From: Lantana camara
Lineage: Eukaryota > Streptophyta > Magnoliopsida > Lamiales > Verbenaceae
Direction: 5' to 3'
Assembly: GCA_037501455.1 (NCBI GenBank)
Contig: CM074856.1
Location: forward strand, 17,071,001-17,135,000
DNA length: 64,000 nt
How positions within the stretch are numbered: the first letter of the stretch is position 1; each line of letters starts with the position of its first letter. Positions 1-9,992 of the stretch are shown piece after piece. A program made the translations under genes and the position numbers. The notes beneath the pieces are model-generated. The model did no database searches, was not told the DNA's origin, and was given only the letters and a program-made list of their open reading frames with translations.

Positions 1-437
1 TTTTTTTTTTTTAGATTTTCAATTGAAAGGATAAAAAATACTTATAGCCTAGAGTTCTGTTGAAATGTTAAAAGTAATTTAAGAATATTAATATTTTAAT
101 AATGATAATATTGTTTAAACTAAATTTCATTTAATTATAGAAAACAGTAGAATCTAGCGCTTATTATAAATATTTATTTTTAGAGGGTACGAACACCCTC
201 AAAATTAATAAGTATTTATTTTAGAGTTTGCAAACACCATCTAAATTTATTTATTTATCTTAGGGTCAATTATAATTTACTTATTTTATTATGGGGTCAA
301 ATAATTATAGTTTAGTATATTAACAAAATATTATAAATCAAATATATAAATAAATAATTGGAAAAAAAAAAAATTCAATGGGATCAAGTGACCCCACTTG
401 GCCTCATGTGGCGTCGCCATGAACAAATGCAAAGATA
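1..437. other. AT-rich stretch without a gene
   Basis: AT-rich sequence with short A and T runs. A 13-bp T run opens the window and an A run lies near 361-373. Two similar phrases near 184 and 222 (each close to 'caccctc/caccatc') hint at a short imperfect repeat. No ORF, RNA gene or element end is recognised. It adjoins the truncated 3' side of the gypsy pol remnant on the minus strand. Confidence 0.6.
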
Positions 438-2530
438 CTATGTCACCACAGGCAAGCTCTCATCCATATCAGGATTCAGACATAAATAAGTGGACTTTCC
501 CACATAAATCCTTCTCTTGTATCTCATAAACCCCTTTGAATAAGTATATAGTGACAGATTCATAGGGAACATGAGTACACCTATGATGATTTCTTGAGCT
601 TTTGGATCATTTTCATAGCTCAGCTCAAGTTCTTGCACCCATGTTGGCTGTAAGATCGTAAGAGAACTACATCTAGCACCATCTTCTGCTTCCTTTCTAG
701 ATAAAGCATCTGCTGCTTTATTTTCCAAACTCTTCTTGTACTCAATGATGTAACTGAATCCCAGTAGTTTGGTGCGGTATTTATGTTGCAAGGGAGTTGA
801 GATCTTTTGGTCTATCAAATACTTGATGCTACTCTGATCTGTCCTGATAATAAAAGTATCATAAAGTAAGTAGCTTCTCCACTTTTCCATTGCTTGAATA
901 ATAGCCAACTGTTCCTTTTCATAAACTGATAGTCCCAACATCCTTGGACATAAATCTTTGCTTAGATAAACAATAGGATGTTTGTCTTACATGAGGACAA
1001 CCCCTATCCCTTTGTAACATGCATCGGTTTCCAAAATAAACCGTTTAGATAAATCAGGTGATGCTAATATAGGTGCAGTTACCATAGCATGTTTCAGCCC
1101 TTCAAAAGCAGTGTTAGCACTTTCATTCCACTGGAATTGGCCATTCTTTGTCAGATTTGTCAAGGGCTTTGCATTTATATCATAATGCCTTATAAATTTC
1201 CTGTAGTAAACATTCAATCCAAGAAACCCTCTGAGTTCTTTAACATTCTTTGGTGCAGGCCAACTGAGCATAGCTTGGATTTTGGAAGATTCAGCTAAGA
1301 CTCCCTTCTTACTGATTACATGCCCCAGATACTCAATTTGTTCTTGCCCAAACATACACTTGGAGGCTTTTGCATACAACTCCTGTTTCTGAAGGATTTT
1401 AAACACAATCACCAGATGTGATTCATGCTCAGCTAAGTTGCAACTGTAGATTAGGATATCATCAAAGAATACTAAAACAAATTTCCTCAAGTATTCTTGA
1501 AATATGTGATTCATCAGAGATTGAAACGTGGCTGGTGCATTTGTGAGTCCAAATGGCATTACTTTTAACTTATAAAGGCCAGTGTTGGTTACAAAAGCCG
1601 TTTTATAGAGAATTTTTATAGATATCCTCTGACTTCATTCTGATCTGGTGGTAACCTGCTCTCAAGTCAATTTTAGAAAACACAGAAGCTCCACCCAGTT
1701 CATCTAACAGATCATCCACCAATGGTATGTATGGGGTAGCTATCCTTAACTGTAAGTGCATTCAATTTTCTATAATCAACATAGAACCTCCACCCACCAT
1801 CTTTCTTCTTAACTAACAATACTGGTGATGAAAAAGGGCTATTGCTAGGTTGAATGATCCCATTAGTTAGCATTTCCTTTACTAACTTCTCTATCTCACA
1901 CTTTTGTAGGTATGGGTACCTATAAGGATGCTACTTCAGTTTGTCCACTCCTGCTTTCAGTATGATTTGATGATCATGATCTCTCTGTGGAGGTAATCCC
2001 TTAGGTTTTCTGAAAATGGTCACATACTTAGCTAGCAAGGGTTGTAGCTCTGGTATGGTTTCACACTCAACCCCTTCCTAAATAGCTGTGATGATGCAAA
2101 AGCAATTGAGAGCAAACTTACCTTTTTTCTTGAGCATCTATTGTAAATTTTTTTCCTGAGATCTTACTTAATGTGACTTCCTTCTGACTTCCAAGAAGAG
2201 TGATCTTTGTCTCCTTTCTTAAACTTGAGAGTTTGGTTGTCAAAGTCGAAAGTAATAGGCCCAGGTTCCTCAAGGAATCAACTCCGATCACCATATCACA
2301 GGCCCCCAATCTCAATAGTCTAATGCTTGTCCTGAAATGATATCCCCCCATCTCCCACTTAAAATCTCTGCACTTAGAGTCACAACACATTTTTTTCCAT
2401 GTTTGCTACTGTTACTAGCAATGGATTTATACACTCTATTTCGTAGTTCACTTTCTCTGCAAATTCAGGATCCAGGAAAATGTGAGTACTTCCTGAGTCC
2501 ATCGAAACTGTGAAAGTTTCATTGCCTATT
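438..2530 (-). pseudogene. Ty3/gypsy retrotransposon pol remnant (protease-RT-RNase H)
   Basis: Reading from 2530 down to 438, the domains follow the gypsy pol order. An aspartic protease start carries D-S-G-S-T near 2492-2505. The reverse transcriptase follows, with F-Y-V-D-Y-R-K-L near 1780, the phrase MPFGLTNAPATFQ starting at 1559, and catalytic FFDD near 1470. RNase H follows, with E-T-D-A near 1030 and the AADALSRK phrase near 710. RT and RNase H would be one frame but for a stop codon at 987-989, where families usually have glutamine. Several frameshifts break 1560-2390. There is no integrase: similarity stops at 438. Gag is missing at the other end, where a different repeat begins near 2535. 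No LTRs are seen. In life this polyprotein matures gag-pol and copies element RNA to DNA. This copy is dead. The gypsy assignment is firm but the lineage is not resolved. Confidence 0.93.
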
Positions 2531-3050
2531 TTCTATGTTTTAAAATCCGGACCGGACATCGAATCGGAAGCCTTATTGGTTACTGGTTTTACTGGTTAGA
2601 CCGGTTCGACCACGGTGTGACGTTATAATTATGTAATAATTATATATATTTATATAATATTATAAATATTATTTAAAAATAATAAAATAAGTTAAATAAT
2701 ATAGAAAAATGGATATATAAATCATTTTCAACTACTCATTAATTTTTAAATAACATATGTAATAATAAGTTTTCAAATTACAGATCTTAACAATATAAAT
2801 TAAAGATTAATTTAACAAATATCATATTTTTTATGGTACGAAAAAAAATATTACACATACATTTATACTTTTATAAATATATATTATAAAAAATAAATAT
2901 TTAAAATTACTTTATTCATGTTTAAATTTAATTCTTATGACATATTATAATAGTTATGGTTAATATTTTTTTAGAACTCAATTTTAATTATAATTATAGG
3001 TTTAATAAGCTTATACTTTTTAATTATTAATAGTTTGCCAATAAAATGTA
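2531..3050. repeat. AT-rich region bounded by a GC-rich transposon-like end
   Basis: Gypsy pol similarity stops at about 2530. A GC-rich segment follows at 2540-2625 with several ACCGG/CCGGT words (near 2552 and 2605), resembling the ends of plant hAT- or MULE-type elements. Some 400 bp of very AT-rich sequence follow with no ORF. I could not find a matching inverted end or a target duplication, so the right boundary is arbitrary. Confidence 0.3.
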
Positions 3051-3051
3051 A

Positions 3052-3140
3052 ACAAGTGAAATAGATCAATTGGTGGGGGCAATTCCCTTCTACAGAAGGG
3101 GTCCTCTGTTCGATCTCAGTAAGCCTCTAATTAAGTTTAT
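3052..3140 (+). mobile_element. tRNA-derived SINE-like unit
   Basis: A segment near 3062 resembles a polymerase III A box (tagatcaattgg). About 35 bp further on, near 3107-3117, lies a B-box-like word (gttcgatctc). This spacing is typical of tRNA genes and tRNA-derived SINEs. The sequence between does not form a convincing clover leaf. No clear A/T tail or target duplication was seen, so an old SINE head is the most likely reading. Confidence 0.4.
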
Positions 3141-3350
3141 AATTTTGGAGGGGAATCAGAATTGCATTATGCCAAAACTTGGCCAACAAACCAACACAAG
3201 CAGTATATATAGTTGTGCTAACAACAAAACGAGCCATAATGGCCAATGAGCAGCCTAAACACAAAGCTTAAAGCTGATAAACAAAAATGTAATAAGTAAA
3301 AGTAATAACAACTCTTCAGGCTAATGCGATCTTCTGGAACGGCGTCATCT

Positions 3351-3653
3351 TCAATTGAAGAATCGTGTTAGCGCTTTTAAGAAACGTAGTCTTCCCCACT
3401 TCTTCATTCCTTTCATTTTCACCATGCTATGCAGAGTTGATTCCATCTCTCCAACCTTAAGCTGCATAACAGCAGGGTTCGTAGAATTATTACCCAGAAC
3501 ATTTGGAACTCTTTGGAAGACAACGAAAGAGCCTGCGTCAGACATTCTAGTTCTTGCTCCGATATCCGCCCATTCCCTTTCGAACCTGAAGACGAAGTCG
3601 CCATCAGGTGTGACGATAGAGGCGGCGAAGGGCACCGTTCCGTCCAAAGAGAC
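3351..3653 (-). CDS. Possible terminal exon of an unrecognised gene
   Basis: On the minus strand an open frame runs from a plausible 3' splice site (polypyrimidine stretch and TTTCCAG, with the exon starting at 3653) to a stop at 3351-3353. It would encode about 100 residues. The exon is richer in GC than its surroundings. Visible features are a segment with alternating hydrophobic residues (GDFVFRFEREWADIG), a second (SFVVFQRVPNVLG), and a basic C-terminus. I do not recognise the family. No upstream exons are visible: on the 5' side come degraded ~95-bp repeat units and then a LINE tail. Other frames are also open here, so it may be a gene fragment or chance. A TATA-like word lies near 3204, on the wrong side for this strand. 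Confidence 0.3.
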   Translation of the reverse strand, partial: VSLDGTVPFAASIVTPDGDFVFRFEREWADIGARTRMSDAGSFVVFQRVPNVLGNNSTNPAVMQLKVGEMESTLHSMVKMKGMKKWGRLRFLKALTRFFN

Positions 3654-3770
3654 CTGGAAAGACGCAAAACAGGGACAACTAAGTACTTTCAAGTATTGTT
3701 TAAGGATTTAAACAATTAAATACATAATTTTTGGCTAATAATATTTTAAAATGATTATAATTATTCCCTT

Positions 3771-4520
3771 TCTTTTTTTTCTTTTTGGAAACCGGTTCAA
3801 AGAACAATAAGGTTAGAGCGATGACCCCCCTCATAGATGAAGCACCAATGCAAAACGTACCAAACACGGGCACAAAACCAATCGTCGAGAAGGAAAAAAC
3901 CAACAGAAATGTTCACGGAAAATTATAGGCATAAGCAACCTAAGGTGAAACCTAATCATACATCTCCACAAAGTCCCATTCGAGGACAACCGAGCTAGTA
4001 GCCAACATTCAGGCCACGACAACTGAGTCAACCACCCGTTCCAGGGAGAGATTCAGACTAACCCGGAACAATGACTTTTTTCCAATTCGAACTAGCCTGA
4101 GAGTGCTACTTAAAACCCAATGTGGACTAACCATAAGTTGATTGAAATACAACATATGATGGGGTAGACTAACAAATCTATCATTAAAAACGCTGTAAAC
4201 AGCAGCAGTCGGATCATGTTTGAAAGTCTCTGTTTTCCAATCCTTCGTATATAGCTTACGATTCCCATCAGTGATACCCCTATCATCATGACGTGTGTAT
4301 TTGTTCAGGCTCCAAACATCTGCAACCTGTTTCTTCGACCTGAAGCCAAGACCAAATATATCATCACTAGTAAACATAACAGGATAAAGCAAATAAAAGC
4401 TGAAGTCATTATAATTGAAAAAGGTAAAAAACTCAACATTCCCCCATTCGAAGAAACCATAATCAAACTTTGATCTTTCATTACATTCGAATTGAGGAGA
4501 GCTCCCATTTGTCGAGCCTA
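3771..4520 (-). mobile_element. 5'-truncated LINE 3' end with target duplication
   Basis: On the minus strand this segment matches the 3' untranslated part of the LINE at 11439-12151. Shared features are the start near 4510 (gggagctc...ttc), the 'gttttaagtag' phrase near 4110, the 'tcctcgaatggga' phrase near 3980, and an end with 'ccggttt' followed by an A-rich tail (plus-strand T run near 3768-3786). Direct repeats of attataattattccctt flank it at 3754-3770 and, with a 3-bp expansion, at 4521-4540. This fits target-primed insertion of a LINE truncated before RNase H. Open frames inside (for example 4009-4392) are untranslated-region sequence and not a gene. Confidence 0.82.
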
Positions 4521-4580
4521 ATTATAATTATTATTCCCTTATTTGTAGTTCTTCTAAACATTATATAAGAAATTAGACAA

Positions 4581-5910
4581 TCTATATATATATAATTCAG
4601 AACCCTCCAGGATATCCACGTGTACACTGACGTGGATAGTCTCAATAAATTTTATTATATTAAGTAAATAAATAATAATTTTAAAATATTTAATGTTTAT
4701 CTAAAACTTTTGTTTATTAGTTTTATCTAAAATTTAAAACTCCTTAAATTAGAATTATATCGTTGAAATATCAAAATTTGTTATCTTATAAATCTCAAAA
4801 TCAGTTAGACAGAAATATCATAAAATTTGAATTTTATTATATTAAGTAAAAAAAAAAAAAATTTAAAATATATATATTTTTTGAAACGTTAAAATATTTA
4901 ATGTTTATCGAAAATTTTTGTTTATTGAGTTTATCTAAAATTTAAAACTCCTTAAATTAGAATTATATCCTTGAAATATAAAATTTTGTTATCTTATAAA
5001 TCTCAAAATCAAGAAATCTCATAGAATTTTATTGTATTACGTAAATAAATAATACTTTTAAATATTTAATAATCTAAAACTTTAAGACTCTTAAATTCAA
5101 ATTATCGTAAAATCTCAAAATCTGTTGGTAATATCAAATTTTAAATTTAAATTAGTAGTTTGATAAAACATTCAAATTCAAAAATATTTTGATATCTAGA
5201 ATCCATATGAAACTTTGTTAGTAATCACACCTTAAATACGTTTTCCAAAAGTTCTACATTCATTTTCTAAACGTCCCAAAATAAAAGTTCTACATCCATT
5301 TTCTAAATATCCCAAATTATTCTTCGTCCCGCGTTCCATTTGTTTATGGGTAAATTATCCATTTTATATTTTTATTCATCAAAATCTCCCTTTTGTGTTT
5401 GTTTGTATTTCAAGTATCTTCATTACATTTCAAGTATCTCAGTTATTATATTTTTGCATCATATTTATTATGTTTTTCTTATTTGATTTTTGACAACACT
5501 TTTGATATATTTTTAATGTCTTTTTTATATTTTATTTTTGGTTTACATTATATTTATATAAATATACCACTATTTTTATATATTACCCGTTCATTACGTT
5601 AATACGATTTTATACATATTTTTGAGTTTGCATATCATATATAAATTTTTCGGGATTTTTTAATATCTACAAAATTTGTTTAAGCAATCACGTTGTTTTA
5701 ATTTCTTTATTTATATGATTTTTCACATTTATAATTCAATATCTTTTAAAATGATTAACATATGAATTTGTGGTATATGTGTTTTTGAGTTTTTTATTTG
5801 ATTTTTACGAATGAATACATAAACACAACATTTATATGTGTTTTTAAAGATAATCTTATATGTAATTTTAATTAATTGTATCCCGTGCCTCGGCACGGGT
5901 TTGTAACTAG
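4581..5910 (+). mobile_element. Non-autonomous Helitron
   Basis: The 5' end starts TCTATATATATA. The 3' end has the hairpin CCCGTGCCTCGGCACGGG at 5882-5899, then 7 nt, then CTAG at 5907-5910. It lies exactly between an A (4580) and a T (5911), as Helitrons do, with no target duplication. The flanking sequence on both sides belongs to one ~95-bp repeat unit, which confirms both boundaries. At 1330 bp it has no Rep-helicase ORF, so it depends on an autonomous relative. Confidence 0.88.
4640..5130 (+). repeat. ~185-bp direct repeats inside the Helitron
   Basis: A unit containing 'ttttattatattaagtaa', 'taatgtttatc', 'aaaactccttaaatta' and 'gttatcttataaatctcaaaatc' occurs at about 4646-4825 and about 4832-5015, with a shorter, more diverged third copy to about 5130. 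Such internal duplications are common in AT-rich non-autonomous Helitrons. Confidence 0.7.
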
Positions 5911-6004
5911 TTAAATATATAATTTTTGGCTAATTATATTTTAAAATAATTATAATTATTTCCATATTTGTAGCATTTTCAAGCATTATTTAAGGAATTA
6001 AACA

Positions 6005-6019
6005 TTTTTTTTTGTTCCT
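6005..6019 (-). mobile_element. 15-nt poly(A)-bearing micro-insert
   Basis: Fifteen bases (on the minus strand AGGAAC followed by nine A) lie between perfect 12-bp direct repeats of AGGAATTAAACA at 5993-6004 and 6020-6031. Short unique head, A tail and target duplication are what an extremely 5'-truncated retroposon leaves. The ~95-bp unit it interrupts shows the empty-site sequence. Replication slippage is an alternative. Confidence 0.55.
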
Positions 6020-6031
6020 AGGAATTAAACA

Positions 6032-6462
6032 GTTAAATGTGTAGTTTTTGGCCCATATATTTTAAGATAGGACTCTGCTAATCTCACACACGTCTGTGAG
6101 ACACAGACAATTAATTATCTCGTTTATTCTCACAAATAATTAATTATCTTCTCTCGTAAATAATAATTTATACAAAGTAGAACTCTAAGTATTAATATTA
6201 TTATAAAGACCCCAATAAATTAAAATTATAAAAATATAAGAAAATAACTAATCTATATGATTAGGATTCTAGTAAAACTTATTGTCAGGAAAATCCTAAA
6301 AGAAAAATATAATCACTAAAGAATCTGGTGAAATACAAAGTATCTGATGAAATACAAAGTAAATTAAGAATTTATAGCAAAATCAAAACTAAATCAATAA
6401 TTCACACCAATATACATGTATAAATCTTATCATAAACTTATGTGTTTATCTTAGTTAATAGT
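6032..6462. other. AT-rich gap, nothing recognised
   Basis: This covers the rest of repeat unit 3 (to about 6074) and then AT-rich sequence. A small direct repeat (ctgatgaaatacaaagta / ctggtgaaatacaaagta) lies near 6320-6360. No ORF or element end is seen before the solo LTR. Confidence 0.5.
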
Positions 6463-7331
6463 TGCTGGTGTAGGAAATGGGTTCCTAATATTCAACCAAC
6501 ACTTTAAGATTTGTTTGTGGAAGGGAAGACCATCACAGGCGTTTGAGCCTCAGGAACTGAGTTTCCTTTTGAGTGTGGGTTCTTCCAACTAGGATAACAC
6601 CAAGAGTGCAAAGTGCCGTTTGGGTGCAGCTGTGGTGAAGAGATTGCAGAGCTTGGGAAGATGAAGAGAAAATAGGGAAAGTGTGCCCAGTTTAAGTGTG
6701 TGTGTTTCCGTGGAGAAGATAACTTCGGGGAAGAAAACATGTGTTTCTCCCTATTTATATGTTAGGGGTGAGGGTGCTTTGGATAATTTGACCAAGTGGT
6801 CCCAAACCTGTGTTGCCCTAACACGTGGCGACCTGTGATGGTATGAAAGTGATGGCTCTGAAAGTGGGCGGCATGTCAGGTACGAGGTGCGCACTGCCAC
6901 TGTGTCAGAGGTTGTTGGCGAGTGTCGAGCGTTTGGGAGAGACTCCAGATATGTCATGCAGGCGGGCGGATGCCCGTGTCCTGGTGTATACCTTACCCGA
7001 GCATTGGCGACGCTCGAAGGGACGCACGAAGGGGTTTCCTTTGGCAAATGTGCAACGAGCGTCAACGAAACGAGCGTGTGCAAATCTGGGCCCTCGCGAA
7101 GTGCTTTCCTGAGGAAAGGATGGCTTTGAGGGACTATAGCACGTGCATCGGGTTTCACAGTTAGAACCCCGCTCGAAGAGTGGGCCGAGGCTCATGGGCC
7201 TGGGTCCATAATCAACAAGTGAATGGGCCGGGATTGTCCCGCGAGCCCTGTAATGCGAGGGTCCAAGCTCTAAGCCTGTAGATTGCGACACGTGAACGGC
7301 GCTGATTCGAGCGTGATTTTGGGTCTCTTCA
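6463..7331 (-). mobile_element. Solo LTR (869 bp) with 5-bp target duplication
   Basis: The segment begins TGCTGGTG and ends CTCTTCA in plus view, and is flanked by perfect ATAGT repeats at 6458-6462 and 7332-7336. A TATA box (ATATAAATAG, minus strand, 6751-6760) sits so that transcription would run leftwards, with GC-rich U3-like sequence at 6800-7300 and a leader-like stretch to 6500. No internal region, primer-binding site or second LTR is present, so it is a solo LTR left by LTR-LTR recombination. The GC-rich U3 creates many long overlapping frames on both strands, none of them a gene. Confidence 0.85.
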
Positions 7332-7336
7332 ATAGT

Positions 7337-7608
7337 ATTTGATTCAAGAAATTAAATTATTTTATTATGCAGAGACACAGATTTTGAGTACAAAAGATCG
7401 TTAACCAGCAACCATGATGAGGAATAGTTTCAATAGTATAGGAACTAGCAAAATCTCCATAACATATTATAATATTCAGACATGATATTTTCTTTTAATT
7501 TTTTTTTTTACGTTATTCCTTAAAACTGTTTATCTAATCTATGGTGCAACAAAAATAATTTTAAAAGAATAAGTGGCAAAAACATCATTTTTGAGAAATA
7601 AAGGATCA
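7337..7608. other. AT-rich spacer, nothing recognised
   Basis: This is the sequence between the solo LTR and the 5' target duplication of the LINE. It has no ORF or element end. The words 'accagcaac' near 7407 and 'caatagtata' near 7431 echo the solo LTR's flank, probably by chance. Confidence 0.5.
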
Positions 7609-7654
7609 ACTATAAACAAATTAAAAAGAGTGAGCACAACCTGGTATTAAAAAA

Positions 7655-8203
7655 GTGGATATGGAGAAGGCTTATGATCGTTTGGACTGGAGTTTTAAGG
7701 TAAAGGTCTTACGTTGTAAAGGATTTCCGGAGAAATGGATATGATGGGTACGGAATTATGTTGAACGCTGTTGGTTCCCGGTGATGATAAATGGAGGTTC
7801 GTCAGGAATCTTCGAATCATCACGCGACTTATGCCAAGGGGACTTGCTTTCTCCTTCCTTATTTGTGATTGTGGCGGACTATCTCTCCAACGCTATCAAC
7901 AAACTGGCGGCCTGTGATGCTAATTTTCGATATGATGCAAAGTGTGACATGACTATATCTCATTTAGCTTATGCCGATGACACGGTGATCTTCACTAACA
8001 CTTGTAGAGCGTCTCTTTATCGGATAAAGATCATCCTGGAGAGATACGAGACGCTTTCTGGGCAAAAAATAAATCGCAACAAGAGCGAATACTTCCTAGC
8101 AAACAACGCAGCATGTGCTGAGGATAGAGTCAAAGAAATCTTGGGCTTCAAACGTAGGAAAATGCCTATGAGATATCTTGGAGTCCCGTTGTATACTGTA
8201 TAG
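7655..8203 (+). pseudogene. LINE reverse transcriptase, palm region
   Basis: The frame opens in a VDMEKAYDRLDW segment (RT motif A, from 7655) and has a stop at about 7742-7744. It then continues with CQGDLLSPSLF (motif B region, near 7835) and the catalytic YADD at 7970-7981, followed by LSGQKINRNKS and the RYLGVPL motif at about 8170-8195. This is characteristic of plant non-LTR retrotransposon ORF2. The endonuclease and RT fingers are absent through 5' truncation. Coding similarity stops exactly where the inverted-repeat element begins at 8201. The enzyme would have primed cDNA synthesis at a nicked target; this copy is defective. Confidence 0.92.
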
Positions 8204-8762
8204 TTACCTAATACTCTCCTTTCCCCGCGAATTGCGTACCAATACTAGCGTACCAACTCTTCATGGTACTCGAATTGGTACTCCAAACTAGACGTACCGA
8301 TTTTAGTTACAACAAAACAAACTATCAGTGATTTTTAGAAAGAAATATATGTTTTTTGATTTGTTATTAGTAGTTAGGATTACTTTTACACAGAGTTTAA
8401 TCGAATTCATAAGATCTTTATTGATAATTATAGTTGTATTAGTTCAAGAAAAATACTTAATAGATCTTTGTTGATAATTATAGTTGTATTAGTTCAAGAA
8501 AAATACTTAATACAGTAATTAGTAAACAAAAATGTATATATACATATATATATTTGCATATAGTCCATCATATAATTTTCATTTATATCCCTAATTTGGT
8601 GTACTTATAATAAGAGTACCGATTGATCATTATAAACGTACCGCATACCGAAATAATGTACCGACTAAGCCTACCCCCGATGTACCAATACTTTAGCACA
8701 CTAGCGTATTGCGTACCCGTACCCGTTCCGCATACCGGAGAATACCACGTATTAGGTAACTA
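8201..8762. mobile_element. Small inverted-repeat DNA transposon inside the LINE
   Basis: It starts TAGTTACCTAATAC and ends GTATTAGGTAACTA, a perfect 14-bp terminal inverted repeat. It exactly separates LINE RT coding sequence, which stops at 8200 and resumes at about 8764. Both ends are crowded with GTACC/GGTAC words (8237-8300 and 8615-8740) in both orientations. The 562-bp core is AT-rich and has no ORF, so it is non-autonomous. Flanks share only an imperfect TATAC-G word, so I cannot assign a superfamily from the target duplication. Confidence 0.72.
8412..8511 (+). repeat. Two tandem 50-bp units
   Basis: Two adjacent 50-bp copies, 8412-8461 and 8462-8511, begin 'agatcttt' and differ at about one base. 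They sit in the AT-rich core of the inverted-repeat element. The near identity suggests a recent slippage or unequal-exchange event. Confidence 0.9.
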
Positions 8763-9546
8763 AGGGACTCTATACAGGAAGGAGAAAAGCTGCGTTATTT
8801 GATGAGAAGATTAACAAAATCCGAAATAGGCTGCAAGGATGGGAGTCCAACATCCTCTCCCATGGTGGACGCCTTCAGCTTATTAAATCGGTGATATATT
8901 CTATACAAATGCATCTCTTGAATGTGATGGAACCCCCAAAATCTGTAACGGAAACCATTAAACGTATTTGCAACCGTTTCTTCTGGGGCTCTAACTCGGA
9001 AAGCAAGCGAATACACTGGACTAAATGGGGCAATGTTTGTTACCCGACTTCAGAGGGAGGCCTTGGGGTTCGAAAAGTGGAAGATATGATTACGGCATTC
9101 GGTTGGAAGCTATGGTGGCGATTGCGCACTTAAGAAAACATCTGGTCTTCGTTCATGAGAGCTAAATACTGCAAGGGAATGCATCCCCTTATTGCAAAGT
9201 CAAGCATTATCATTCAGCATCGTGGCGCAGACTCTGTAAAATCCGGGATAGTGCAGAGGCACACGTAGCTTGGTCGCTTGGGAATGGGAATATCTCACTG
9301 GTCTATGATCAATGGATGAATGAGGGGAGGCTTGCTGATTACATTCAGGAACCGTCTGCTTTCTCCAAGGTTAATGAGCTTTGGGCCCATGGGGATTGGG
9401 ATGATGTAAAGGTTAGAGACGTGTTGGGTCAGCAACTTGGCAATATGGTCACTTGCACGCCTATCACCAACCGTGAAGATAAGGCGTTTTGGCTTAAGAG
9501 TTCCACTGGAATATTCACCACCAAGTCAGCTTGGGAAGCAATATGA
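8763..9546 (+). pseudogene. LINE ORF2, C-terminal part of the RT
   Basis: Reading resumes at about 8764 with GLYTGRRKAALFDEK, then GRLQLIKSV, MEPPKSV, FFWGSNSESKRIHW and EGGLGVRKVEDM, the usual order in the region after the RT of plant LINE ORF2. A stop lies at 9131-9133, and frames change again before 9316-9546, which reads AFWLKSSTGIFTTKSAWEAI. After 9546 only fragmentary similarity can be followed up to the solo LTR (for example WWCQYWYFWYTWLERNKAKH near 9870-9930). Nonfunctional. Confidence 0.88.
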
Positions 9547-9992
9547 GAGAGGAAGGACATCATTGATATATACAAAGCAATCTGGTAACTCCGAATATCT
9601 TGATATTCGTTTGGAGATTGTTCGAGGATTGACTTCCTCTTGAAACGAGACTCTAACGAAAAGGAGTTGTCCTGGCTTCAAAGTGCAACTGCTATGGGAA
9701 CTTGGAGACAAGGGATCACTTATTCCTAAATTCGACTAAAATCATCAAAGTTTGGTAATATTTGGGAAACTACTTCGGGATGGCCACTCCAGAAAATCTT
9801 GATACGAATCAATTTATCAATCTGTGGAGGTGCCCGTCCCCGTATAGTAATCAGAAACATGTCCGATTGGTGGTGCCAATATTGGTACTTTTGGTATACT
9901 TGGCTTGAAAGAAACAAGGCGAAACATGACAGTGGTCACTTTAGCCATTTAGAGGTCACTTTAGCTATTTAAATATCACCCGACGTGTGACT

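Larger units (their letters stand above)
3672..6074. repeat. Three ~95-bp tandem units split by later insertions
   Basis: Three diverged copies of a unit of roughly 95 bp share the phrases 'ttcaagtattgtttaagga', 'taatttttggctaat' and 'attataattatt'. Unit 1 is at about 3672-3770. Unit 2 is split into 4531-4580 and 5911-5962. Unit 3 is at about 5963-6074. Removing the LINE tail (3771-4520), the Helitron (4581-5910) and a 15-nt insert (6005-6019) brings the units together head to tail. The array is therefore older than all three insertions. I do not know its origin. Confidence 0.65.

Noticed and set aside
4009..4508. Possible membrane or other protein gene on the minus strand (127- and 67-codon frames)
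   Set aside because: The DNA aligns with the 3' untranslated region of the LINE at 11439-12151 and is bounded by a target duplication. The frames are not conserved in the other copies.
6751..7291. Several long overlapping frames on both strands
   Set aside because: They are a by-product of the GC-rich U3 of the solo LTR at 6463-7331. No frame is favoured over the others.
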